Of a DNA stretch of 64,000 bases, positions 47,982-58,971 are shown in pieces. The DNA comes from Phoma sp. XZ068. Its lineage: Eukaryota; Ascomycota; Dothideomycetes; Pleosporales; Didymellaceae. Each line of letters begins with the position of its first letter. Position 1 is the stretch's first letter. The translations under genes were made by a program, and so were the position numbers. Where the stretch lies: NCBI GenBank assembly GCA_004835665.1, contig RBKR01000022.1, positions 124,001 to 188,000 of the forward strand. Direction: 5' to 3'. Under the pieces are notes generated by a model, which was not told where the DNA came from, made no database searches, and saw only the letters and a program-made list of their open reading frames with translations.

Positions 47982-48482
47982 TGTTAAGGTTGTAAACTAA
48001 GCAAAGCTTATAAATACTTCTAAGGTTAGTTCTCTAAGATAAGTGCTAGTATAGGAGAGGTTAGTATAGATACCTAGTAAAACACTATAATAACTATAGA
48101 GTTAATAATAAGTAGTATAGATAGTTAATCTGTCTAGCTTAAGAGTTAGGTTAAGTTCTAATAATAAAGTTAATTAATAAGGTTAAATATAATACTATAA
48201 GGGTAGTATTCCTAATTACTATATACTATAATAATTATAGTAGCTTACCTAGCTTACTATAAGCTATATAAGCTAAGATTACTAAGCTTAATATAAGCTA
48301 TATAAGCCCTTATATATAGTCTACCTAGCTTACTTACTAAAAGGTAAGCTTATTATATAACTTATAATAAAACTGTGCTATAACTATACTATATAGAAAG
48401 CTCTATATAATTATTATATTAGAGCTATTAGTATCTATAGCTGTTAGTATTCTAGTTAGCTAGTTATAAGTAGATTATAATA
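47982..48482 (-). repeat. Element E 3' LTR, type X (501 bp)
   Basis: On the + strand it begins TGTTAAGGTTG (intact TG) and ends GATTATAATA; inverted relative to the LTR at 19,896. Confidence 0.85.
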
Positions 48483-48539
48483 CTATCCTCCCTTCCTCTA
48501 GAACTTACCTTAAGTTTTATTAGCTATTCTTTATAAGTA

Positions 48540-49072
48540 TAGCTCTACTACTACTTAGTTTCTATTATATTATTATATTCTCTACTGCCTAAAAGCGTCT
48601 ATATCTTAGTATTAAAATCTATTACTATAATACTATTATACCTATCTCTTATAATTATTACTTTGCTTTAGGCTATAATTATTTTATTATACCTTCTATA
48701 AACTATCTAAAATATACTAAGTATATCTATATTAGATATCTATATATTAACCTTTCCTAGAAGTCTCTAGACAAGATATAGGCTAAATATAAGAAAAAGG
48801 TAGAAGAAGATAAAAAGTTATTGTCTAAAGTAATTATATAATTACTATATAATAAGAAAATCCTAGCCTAAGTAAAGAATAAGGCTATAAAGAAAGCTAA
48901 GTACCTAGTAAATAAGTTAGAGGAGTTAGGTAAAGATATTTATACTAAGGAGATAAACTGCCCTATAGCAGATGCGCTAGTAGAGTATTCCTCTATAATA
49001 TAGGCTATACTTAACTTGCTAGATACCTCTATAAACTTTAAAATAAGTTTAATAGTTATTAGTAATTTATAA
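48540..49072 (+). pseudogene. Element E antisense accessory ORF
   Basis: Opposite to E gag-pol, one frame reads through with about six TAA/TAG codons at Gln positions: a Tyr-rich head (probable former Cys pairs, e.g. ISYNYYFALGYNYF and NYLKYTKYIYIRYLY) and a helical tail (AKYKKKVEEDKKLLSK; KAKYLVNKLEELGKDI). It ends at the TAA at 49,070, next to the convergent pol end. The start is uncertain; an ATA near 48,539 may be a mutated ATG. Confidence 0.5.
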
Positions 49073-52000
49073 GGTTTATAACTAGCTTCTATATATTTTC
49101 TATATTAGGGTAGCCTAAATATTTAACTAGGTATTTATTCTTGCGTCCTTTCTTCTAATATTATATTATTTTTTTAACTTCCTACTTAGTTTCCTCTTTA
49201 ACTTAGTAGTAGAAGTCTTTCTAGATTAGTATATTAAGGTCTGCTAGTTCTAGTAGCAATATATAAAATATAAAGTATATCTTAGCATTCTATAGTAGCT
49301 TAAGTTAATAGTTTATAGGGCTAATTTGCCTAGAAATAAAAAATAGTCTAACCTTAATATAATCTAGTTTTTTTATTAGTCTTTATATTTATAAGTTTTT
49401 TATAAGAAGATAGACTTTATCCCCCTCTTTTAGCTAAGGTGCTGTTTTTCTTTTCTAATTAATATAAGAAATTACTTGTTATTAAGCCTTATTAATATTT
49501 TTAAGTAATTTCTAGTATACTTCCTTTAGTCTTTATACTAAGGTTATTACTAAATCTATTTAGATATTACTATTAAGAGATCTTATAAAGAGATTTAGAT
49601 ATCTTCTATAATTTATAAAGAATAGTATTATACCTATTACTTCTAATAATTTATTATTATATATAATCTATACTATAGGTAATAGTAAAACCTAGTTATC
49701 TTACTTCTAGTTACTATATATCCTTAAGTATATTTCTATAGTTTAATTTATTCTTTTTATTTATCTATCTATTTATAGATAATATATAGTTAATAGCTTT
49801 TTCTTAGTACTAATAGCTACTATAAGTATAGTCTAATAATTTAATATAAATAGCTTATCTCTATTACTAATAATTAACTCTAGTATACTATAGTAATAGA
49901 TAATCCTATCTAGAAACACTTGTATAAGCTACTCTATAGTATAACTATATTAAAATAGTATTATTTCTACTACTTTAGTAAACCTATCTACTATAATAAA
50001 GATTAAGTTATAGGTATATTCTATAATAAAGTTCTTAGAGATTAGTAGTTATAGAATAAAATCTATTATAATATTTGTCTATAGTGCTATTAGTAGCTCT
50101 ATTACTTATATTTCTTTATATTTTATATATATACTATATTTATTCTATTAGCAATTAATATAGTTCTTAATAAACTTAGTAACCTTATTCTTTATATAGC
50201 TAAACTTATATTATTATCTAATAAGTTCTATTATTTATATTATACTAGAGTGTCTATAAAGTAGGTTATTATAATAATAGCTTATAATTTTATTTTCTAA
50301 TTCCTCTAGTACCTTTATAGGTATGTACTATTCTTATTAAACTTATATTATATTATTAAGCTACTAAGATAGTCTTAATAACCTATTCTTATTAACTCTA
50401 AGTATAGTAAACTAATTTATTATTTTTTCTCTAGCTAGATTATATTATCTACTAAGTATATTAGCTCTACTATTATCTTTTTCTAGAGTATATAGTATCT
50501 TAAATTTATACTATTCTAATAGCTTAGACTAGTATACTTATTATTAGTTAAGTGTCTTAGTAGTAGTAAAGTATACTAGGTTCTTATAGTTAGTATAAAT
50601 AGTAAGTTCTAAGTAACTTTCTATATAGATTCTCTAATATTCTAGGGCTAATATAATAGCTAGTAATTTCTTATTATATATATTATATTACTTTTCTAGT
50701 CCTAAGAACTTTCTAGAGTAGTAGGTAATTAGGTACTATTATCTGTCTTGTTCTTATATAGTGCAATCTCTTAATACTAAATCTAAAGTATCTATCTTAA
50801 TTTAAAGTAGCTTTCTACTCTTAAATATAATTATTATAGGTAGCTTAATATAGGACTATTTAAGTAACTAGAAAGTATTCTTTTATACTTATTCCTACTT
50901 AAATAGTATATTCTTTTATATAAGCTTTATAAGTAGTAAGGCCTTAAGTAAATAGTCCTTAATGAAGTATTAGTTAAAATTAATAAATCTTAGAAACTTC
51001 TAAATTCCCTTAAGAAAGGTAAGAGTTAGCTAATCCTTTATAACTTAAATCTTTATTTTACTTATCTTAACTCTATATCTTCTTATAATATAGCTAAGAA
51101 ATTCTACTTCTTTTTTATACTATTTATACTTCTTAGGTTTAAGTTAAAGATCTACCTTTCTAAGGTATTCTAACACTTCCCTAATATAGTAAATATATTC
51201 TTTTAGTATTACTAAATATACTAGAATATTATTAAAGTATACTACTACTATAATATCTAAGTGCACTCTTAATATATTATTAATAAGGGCCTAATATATA
51301 GCTAGTATATTAGTTAGCCTAAACAGTATTACTAAATACTTAAAATAACTATAGTATATTCTAAATATAGTCTTCTATTCTTTACCTTCTTTTATATATA
51401 TAAGGTTATACGCTCTATATAAATTAAGTATAGTAAAGTATTATACTCTAGATAACTAATCCTATAATTTCTTAATATTTAGTAATAGGTACTAATTCTT
51501 AATTATAATATTATTAAGTTTCTAGTAGTTAATATATATTTATAATTTACTATCTTTTTTTTAGTATAAAGAGGACTAGAAATCCTACTAGTAATTCTAA
51601 TTCTTATATAAATCTCTTCTTAAGATTCTTATTAATATATTCCTTAAGTATACTAAGTTCTTTTTTAGATATTCTATATATAGGCCTAAAAGGTAGTTTC
51701 TTTCCTTTTTAGAGCTTAATCTTATAATTCTAGAGTTTATACTATAGTAATACTTTTATAGTCTTCTTATTATAGAAAAGTTCTATATAACTCTTATATT
51801 TATCTAGAATATTAGGAGGTATACTATTTATCTTCTTAACTATTACTTTATAACTAGTAGGGCATTCTATATCTATATAGTTAACTACTCTATCTTAGCA
51901 TGTCTTATATATTAAAGAGATATTATTAATCTTCTTCTTATCTACTAGTTATATTATAAACTATATAGGCTATAATATAGTAGTACTATATCTATATTAA

Positions 52001-53456
52001 CTTAATAAAAGCTATTAATTCTTCTAATTAATATCTAAATTATACTTTCTTAACTATAGAAGTTCTAATATAATATTATAAGTAGCTATTCTAAAAGTAT
52101 CTAGAGTTATTTTTTTATAGTATCTATAGATCTAGAGAGGTACTATAGTTACTTTATATATAATCTTAGATTTCTTAAGTATTAGTTCTCTATTAGCTAC
52201 TCTAAGTAGGTAAAGTATTATCTTCTAAGTAGAGTATAGTCTAGCTAGCTATACTACTTATAAAGAGATATAATTAGATTATACTCTAGAGTCTAAGAGT
52301 ATATATATCTATCTTCTATTTACTCTAATAGGTAACTTAATTAGTTAGTAATTACTTTTAATACTATTAATAAATTAATCTCTAGTACTTACTAGTACTA
52401 CCCTAAAAAAAAAGTCTCTTATCTAAAGCTATTACTTTACTTTTTTCTTTTATAGGTCTTATAGTAGAGATTAAGGCAGGTCTGCTAATACTAATTAAAG
52501 TATTACTTATTTACTACTAGTCCTTATTATCTATACTTAGACTTATTCTAGCTAAAGAAGTATTTATTATTATATTTATCTATTAGATATAGTATATAGT
52601 AGTCCTCCTTATAATCTTTCTATTATAGTTTATATAGATATTACTTTAAGAACTATCCTAAAATAAGCTTCTTTAAGTAGTATATCTAGTATTTATTATA
52701 GTAGTATACTATCTATAATAGTACTCTATAATATAGGTTTCTTAGGTCTAAGCTATAATTAAGTTCTAGGTAATTATAGTTCTAGCTTTAATATACTTCT
52801 AGTTAATAATATTATTAGTATTCTTTATATAACTTATTATACTAATTTTCTTTATTATTATCTGCTTTAATAGAGAGGATAATTAGGTCTTAATATAACT
52901 TAGTATAGGCCTTATTATTAGCTTTCTTAGCTTTATATTACTTATATTTCTAATAGTATATATTATGCTATACTTTATATTATATAGTAGTCAAGTATAT
53001 AGATTTATTCTAATCTTTATTATTCTCTAGGTATTACCTAGGTAGTTATAGTATATTATCTTTAGTATTAGTTATCTAGGTTACTTAGAATTTATAGTAT
53101 TAGGTTATAGCTATACTAGAAGCTTCTAGAATTTTAAGATACTCCTCCTTTAATATTTATATAATTATATATTTATAGCTATAGGGGTGTTTATATACCT
53201 ATAACCTTATAGGTATTAGTTTATATATAACCTTTAGTTTAGTGTCCTTATTATATCTTAACTCTAGGTCTTCTATAAGTTATCTAATTCTATTAGTAAG
53301 AATCTTCTATTTATTACTAGTATCCTTACTATCTAGCCTACTAGCTAATATATTAATCTATTAGAATACTTTATTCTAGTAATAGTCTCTAGTAAAGTAG
53401 CCTAGTTTACTATAGTTATAATAGGTCTAGTTCTTATTACTCTTATTATTATTATA

Positions 53457-53504
53457 ACGTAAACCACCACCGAGAGCGACAACCCACCGAGAGCGACAAA
53501 ATCT
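53457..53504 (+). repeat. Left TIR of the pogo-type element
   Basis: Starts ACGTAAACCACC. Internal direct repeats at 53,467-53,482 and 53,484-53,499 are likely transposase binding sites. Confidence 0.95.
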
Positions 53505-53536
53505 GCCAAGACCACTCCTCCTCCTTTCATCCTAAC

Positions 53537-55237
53537 ATGTCTCAACAACACAACGCGCAATATCAACAAGACGAAGGTAGGGTCCAGCTTGCCCTTCTAG
53601 CCTATCGTTCAGATGAATTTCCAAGCCTGCGACGCGCTGCTGCAGCATTCAACGTTAATCATCATACCCTATCTAAACGTGCCAAGGGAATACCATTTCG
53701 ACTCGAAACACGCGTGAACTGCCTCAAGCTTACTGCAATAGAGGAAGAGACGATTATCCAATACATACTTGACCTTGACGCGCGAGGCTTTGCGCCCCGG
53801 CTGTGTGAGGTGGCAGATATGGCTGATAAACTGTTGGGTGTGCGTGATGGAAAGCCAGTTGGCAAGCACTGGGCTGCGCGCTTTGTGACGCGCTCAGATA
53901 GGCTCAAGATGGCGTTCAATCGAGCAAAGGATAGGCAGAGGATAATGCAGGAAGATCCTGAGGTCATTGGCGCGTGGTTCAAGTTGGTAGAGGATACCAA
54001 AGCCAAGTACGGCGTCCATGACGACGACGTGCACAACTTTGACGAGACTGGCTTCCAGATGGGCGTCATTGGGTCCATGAAGGTCGTCACAGGCTCTGAT
54101 AGACGTACTCGACCAGAGCTCGTTCAGCCAGGAGATCGCGAGTGGGTTACAGTCATCCAGAGTATCTGCGCTGCTGGCCACGCAACCCCGCCATTTATCA
54201 TCTACAAAGGGCGTGTCCACATCTCTGCATGGTACGAGGAGGCAGATATACCGCGTAATTGGAAGCTCTCTGTCTCAGAGAACGGATGGACAAACAACGC
54301 GCTTGGCCTGGAGTGGTTGAAGCACTTTGACACGCATACAACAGCGCGTCAGGTGGGGGTATACCGGCTGCTCATTTTGGACGGTCACGAGAGCCACCTT
54401 AACCAGGAGTTCAAGGACTATTGCTTGGAGAACAAGATCCTTACGCTCTGTATGCCTCCCCATTCATCACACATCCTCCAGCCACTTGATGTGGTCTGCT
54501 TCTCGCCATTGAAGCGGAAGTACTCCCAACGCGTCCGAGACTTGGCACGCCGACGCGTCTTCCACATCAACAAGGAAGGCTTCCTACCTGCCTTCAAGGA
54601 CGCGTTTTTTGACGTATTCACACAGGCTAATTGTCGAAAGGCCTTTGAGGCATCAGGACTAGTCCCTGTCAACGCGCAGGTAGTGTTGGATCGCCTGGAG
54701 ACACGGTTGCGTACCCCGCCTCAACCCCCACTACCAACAACCCCGTGGCAGTCGAAGACTCCAAGCAATACGCATGAATTTGGGTCTCAGTCAAAGCTTG
54801 TGAGCGAGTCTTTTACTCGGTCACCAGTTGCTGCCCAAGCTGGCTTCTCACAGCTTGTAAAGGGAGCTGAACTAATGCTGCATCAAAATGCGCTTCTTGC
54901 TGCCCGCAATACTGAGCTTGAAGAGCAATTGGCAGTGATGACCAAGCGGAAAGGGCGCAAAAGGAAGCAGATTCAGCATGGGGGTACATTGGAGTATGGA
55001 GTAGGGTCAGCGCAGGTAGCTGCTGAGGCGTCTGTGGTGGCTTTGTCGTCCAAAAGGACTCGAGGTGGTGGTGATCAAGAAATAGCACAACCAGCTCTAC
55101 GGCGCTGTGGGAACTGTGGAGGGACTGGGCACAACGCTCGTACGTGCAAAAAGGATTCAGAAGACACTTCTGAATCAGATGCGAGCACAAGGTTCATAGG
55201 ATCCTTGTTTGATAGCGATGAATCTGATAATTCATAA
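53537..55237 (+). CDS. Pogo/Tigger-type DD35D transposase
   Basis: 566 aa, uninterrupted, ATG 32 bp inside the left TIR. Residues about 12-50 form a psq-type helix-turn-helix and 65-123 a CENP-B/Tc5-type helix-turn-helix (EEETIIQYILDL; GKHWAARFVTR), which bind the TIR. The DDE_1 nuclease core carries D169 (NFDETGFQMG), D282 (LLILDGHESHL) and D318 (SHILQPLDVV), spacing DD35D, so all catalytic residues are present. A helical linker and a basic KRKGRKRKQ follow, then a C-terminal CCHC zinc knuckle at 524-537 (CGNCGGTGHNARTC) and an acidic Ser-rich end, a combination seen in fungal Fot/pogo transposases. The enzyme cuts and pastes the element at TA sites. With perfect TIRs the copy looks competent. 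Antisense open frames over it are shadows. Confidence 0.95.
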   Translation: MSQQHNAQYQQDEGRVQLALLAYRSDEFPSLRRAAAAFNVNHHTLSKRAKGIPFRLETRVNCLKLTAIEEETIIQYILDLDARGFAPRLCEVADMADKLLGVRDGKPVGKHWAARFVTRSDRLKMAFNRAKDRQRIMQEDPEVIGAWFKLVEDTKAKYGVHDDDVHNFDETGFQMGVIGSMKVVTGSDRRTRPELVQPGDREWVTVIQSICAAGHATPPFIIYKGRVHISAWYEEADIPRNWKLSVSENGWTNNALGLEWLKHFDTHTTARQVGVYRLLILDGHESHLNQEFKDYCLENKILTLCMPPHSSHILQPLDVVCFSPLKRKYSQRVRDLARRRVFHINKEGFLPAFKDAFFDVFTQANCRKAFEASGLVPVNAQVVLDRLETRLRTPPQPPLPTTPWQSKTPSNTHEFGSQSKLVSESFTRSPVAAQAGFSQLVKGAELMLHQNALLAARNTELEEQLAVMTKRKGRKRKQIQHGGTLEYGVGSAQVAAEASVVALSSKRTRGGGDQEIAQPALRRCGNCGGTGHNARTCKKDSEDTSESDASTRFIGSLFDSDESDNS

Positions 55238-55257
55238 CTAGTGTTAGTCGTGCCAAG

Positions 55258-55305
55258 AGATTTTGTCGCTCTCGGTGGGTTGTCGCTCTCGGTGGTGGTT
55301 TACGT
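55258..55305 (-). repeat. Right TIR of the pogo-type element
   Basis: Exact inverted copy of 53,457-53,504, including both 16-bp internal repeats. Confidence 0.95.
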
Positions 55306-56176
55306 TATCTCTTCTTTTTATTCTATTATAGTTTTATAGTTATTAGTCCCTTATTTATATTAGACAGGTTTATTACCTTAGGTCTATAGTACCTACTCTA
55401 AGTATTACTATAAATATAGTAACTTATATTAGGCTAATAGTTATTTCTATAGTTACTATAATATATATAGTTATTCTATTAGTTATATAATAGTTAAGGT
55501 AGCTAGCCTATAGCCTAAGCATGTAGTTTATTATATAGTTCTTACTAGAGTTTATATAGCTTAATATTAATATTAATAGCTATATTAATAAAATTATTTA
55601 AGGTTTTAGTACTAGTACTAGTATATATAAGCTCTTTCTTAACTTTAGGTTTAAGTCTCTACTTAAATATTATTATTAGTATAGTATTATTCTAGTCTAT
55701 ATTAGCTATAAGGTATTAGAATTTAGTAGTATAGTTAGCAGTAGATTAGGTTTATTAAATATATTAGATGTTTTATCTAGTAATAGTAGGTTTATTTAAG
55801 ATACTAAAGACTAGATAAATCTTTTCTTTAAATATATTAAAGTTCTCTATCTAAATATTAACTTTATTAAAAGTATTATCTTTATTATAGAGCTAGATAA
55901 AAGGTTTAATCTAAGTAAACACTTTTCTATATATATAGCTAGCTACTAATATAACCTTTTTCTTAGCTTCTACCTTATCTTTTTAGAATATAAAGAATAG
56001 GTCCTATTATATTAACTAGTTATCTAGCTTACTATAATCTCCCTTATAAAGATCTAGTTACTTAATATTAATAGTATTAGTAGTAATAGTTCCTTCTACT
56101 ATATTACTATTAGAGTATAAGCTAGTAAGAGTAACTTTAGTTCCTAAAGTAGTACTTATCTTAGAAGTATTTAAAA

Positions 56177-56677
56177 TATTAAAGTTATAAACTAAGTAAA
56201 GCTTATAAATACTTCTAAGGTTAGTTCTCTAGAATAAGTACTAGTATAGAAGAAGTTAGTATAGATACCTGGTAAAACACTATAATAACTATAGGGTTAA
56301 TAATAAGTAGTATAGATAGTTAATCTATTTAGCTTAAGAGTTAGATTAAGTTCTAATAATAAAGTTAATTAATAAAGTTAAATATAATACTATAAAGGTA
56401 GTGTTCTTAATTACTATATACTATAATAATTATAGTAGCTTACCTAGCTTACTATAAGCTATATAAGCTAAGATTACTAAGCTTAATATAAGCTATATAA
56501 GCTCTTATATATAGTCTACCTAGCTTACTTACTAAAGAGTAAGCTTATTATATAACCTATAATAAAACTATACTATAACTATACTATATAAGAAGCCTTA
56601 TATAATTATTATATTAGAGCTGTTAGTATCTATAGCTATTAGTATTCTAGTTAGCTAGTTATAAGTAGATTATAATA
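56177..56677 (-). repeat. Element E 5' LTR, type X (501 bp)
   Basis: On the + strand it begins TATTAAAGTTATAAAC and ends GATTATAATA. Confidence 0.85.
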
Positions 56678-57711
56678 TTAAGTCCCTAATAAAATATAGT
56701 AGTAAGTATAATATTATTCTAACTAGTATTAGTAGTAAGTTATTAAAAGTTAGCTATATAGTTAGCAGTATCTATATTTTATTATAAGCGCTAGATATTT
56801 TATTATATAATTATTAGTTTATTAGACACTCTAAAGACTAGTTAGATCTTATCTTAAAATTAGTTAAAGCTCTTAATCTAGTTATTAATATTATAGAAGT
56901 TAGTAGTAGAGTAGTACTTCTTAATAAATAGTTTAACTTATTAGAAAGCTTAACCTCTTATATAACTAAAGACAAGGGTAACTCTCTTATCCTTATTAAT
57001 ATAGTCTTCTTAAAATATAAAAAAGAGGTTTTCCTATATAAGCTAATTCTCTAACTTAGTATATTTACTATAGTAGAAGTTAGGCTTAGTAATATTTATA
57101 GGGTGTATAGTAGCAGCAACCTCTATATTAGTATTACTATTTATATTAGTAGAGTTACTAGAAGTAGTATAGGTTCCTAATATAGTACTTATCTTAGAAG
57201 TATTTAAAATATTAAGGTTATAAACTAAGTAAAGCTTATAAATACTTCTAAGGTTAGTTCTCTAGAATAAGTACTAATATAAGAGGGAGTTAGTATAGAT
57301 ACCTAGTAAAATACTATAATAACTATAGAGTTAATAATAAGTAGTATAGATAGTTAATCTATCTAGCTTAAAAGTTAGGTTAAGTTCTAATAATAAAGTT
57401 AATTAACAAGGTTAAATATAATACTATAAAGGTAGTGTTCCTAATTACTATATACTATAATAATTATAGTAGCTTACCTAGCTTACTATAAGCTATATAA
57501 GCTAAGATTACTAAGCTTAATATAAGCTGTATAAGCCCTTATATATAGTCTACCTAGCTTACTTACTAAAAAGTAAGCTTATTATATAACCTATAATAAA
57601 ACTACGCTATAACTATGCTATATAGAAAGCCCTATATAATTATTATATTAGAGCTATTAGTATCTATAGCTATTAGTATTTTAGTTAGCTAGTTATAAGT
57701 AGATTATAATA
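56678..57711 (-). mobile_element. Element E2: 5' LTR plus gag stub
   Basis: LTR 57,210-57,711 (type X, 502 bp) followed on the - strand by about 530 bp of gag-related sequence (57,209-56,678) that stops at the edge of E's 5' LTR. It is the 5' end of a second X-type element, cut off where E begins. Confidence 0.7.
57210..57711 (-). repeat. Element E2 5' LTR, type X (502 bp)
   Basis: On the + strand it begins TATTAAGGTTATAAAC and ends GATTATAATA. Confidence 0.85.
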
Positions 57712-58423
57712 GCTAACCTATAGCTTAAACTAAAGAAGTATAAATAGTATAAGAATAAACTAAAATTCCTAGGGTTTATAGTAGGCTATAATAGAGTAAA
57801 GATAAGCTAGAGTAAGATATAGGTTATAAAAGACTAGCTAATACTAATAATAGTTAAGGGAATCTAGAAATTTCTTAAATTTATAAACTTTAACTAATAT
57901 TTTATTAAAGACTACTTAACTAAGGCCCTACTACTTACTATATTAACTTAGAAGGATACCTTCTTTATCTAGAATTAATAGTAGAGTAATATATTTAAGT
58001 TACTTAAATAAGTATATATTAAACTACCTACCTTAGTAATATTCTATAGTTATAAGCCCTTATAGATTAAGACTAATATATTAAATCTAGTACTTAGGGC
58101 GTATACTATATAGAAATAATATAGTAGATAGTACTCTATTACCTACTACTTAAGAAGGTTTTCTAGACTAGAAGAATAGTATAATATATATAATAAGAAG
58201 CTATTAGTAATAGTATTAGCTTTAGAATACTAGTAGATCTATATAGAGAGCTATTCTAATCTAATAGTATATATAGACTATAAGAACCTAGTATATTTTA
58301 CTATAACTAAGGTACTTAATTAATAGTAGGTTTAATAGTTAGAGCTTCTAGGATAGTATAAGTTTAGGATAGTATATACTCTAGGTAAGAATAATAGCTA
58401 GGTAGATATACTAAGTAGATAAT
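57712..58423 (+). pseudogene. Fragment G: gypsy RT end and RNase H
   Basis: Reads (with stops as Gln) as FLKFINFNQYFIKDYLTKA, then EEQYNIYNKKLLVIVLALE and DYKNLVYFTITKVLN, i.e. the reverse transcriptase C-terminus and RNase H of a B/F-like element. No LTR or other domains belong to it. Confidence 0.7.
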
Positions 58424-58971
58424 TATTATAATCTACTTATAACTAGCTAACTAGAATGCTAACAGCCTTAGATACTAATAGGTTTAATATAATAATTATA
58501 TAGGGCTTTCTGTGCAGCATAGTTATAGCGCAGTTTTATTATAGGTTATATAATAAGCTTACCTCTTAGTAAGTAAGCTAGGTAGACTATATATAAGGGC
58601 TTACGCAGCTTATATTAAGCTTAGTAATCTTAGCTTATATAGCTTATAGTAAGCTAGGTAAGCTACTATAATTATTATAGTATATAGCATATAGGAACAC
58701 AACCCTTATAGTTTGTGTTTAACCTAATTAATATACTTTATTATTAGAACTCTACCTATATATTAAGACAGACAGATTAACTATCTATACTCTTTACTAT
58801 AACCTAACTCTTAAGATAGATAGTCTACTCTATACTACTTATTATTACCTATAGTTACTATAGTATTTTACTAAGCATCTATACCCTCTATAATCTACTA
58901 CACATCTATTTATTCTAGAGAACTAACCTTAGAAGTATTTATAAGCTTTGCTTAGAATATAACCTTAATAT
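58424..58971 (+). repeat. Element F 5' LTR, chimeric (U3 type X, U5 type A; 548 bp)
   Basis: From 58,424 to about 58,685 it matches the U3 of the LTR at 19,896. From about 58,690 (GGAACACAACCC) to 58,971 it matches element A's R-U5, including the duplicated AGATAGATAGTCTACTC-type block that X-type LTRs lack. Confidence 0.75.

Larger units (their letters stand above)
53457..55305 (+). mobile_element. Intact pogo/Fot-type DNA transposon
   Basis: 1,849 bp with perfect 48-bp terminal inverted repeats (53,457-53,504 and 55,258-55,305) and a TA duplication (53,455-53,456; 55,306-55,307). Each TIR holds two copies of CCACCGAGAGCGACAA, 17 bp apart. It encodes one intact transposase. It is GC-balanced and shows no RIP change, in sharp contrast to the gag sequence it sits in. 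Size and layout recall Fot1-like elements such as Molly of Parastagonospora nodorum (from memory; identity not checked). Confidence 0.95.
47982..56677 (-). mobile_element. Gypsy element E (chromovirus-like), heavily mutated, split by pogo
   Basis: LTRs 47,982-48,482 and 56,177-56,677 (501 bp each, type X). On the - strand: gag 56,170-55,306 and 53,456 to about 53,300, protease about 52,400-51,950, reverse transcriptase about 51,700-50,900, RNase H about 50,700-50,500, integrase about 50,400-49,400, chromodomain about 49,200-49,080; antisense ORF (+) about 48,540-49,072. The pogo element at 53,457-55,305 interrupts gag. The flanking 5-mers ACCTC (left) and TTAAG (right) do not match, so the copy is rearranged or the two ends belong to different insertions. 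Confidence 0.78.

Noticed and set aside
53662..55190. Several - strand ORFs within the pogo element
   Set aside because: Antisense shadows of the intact transposase.
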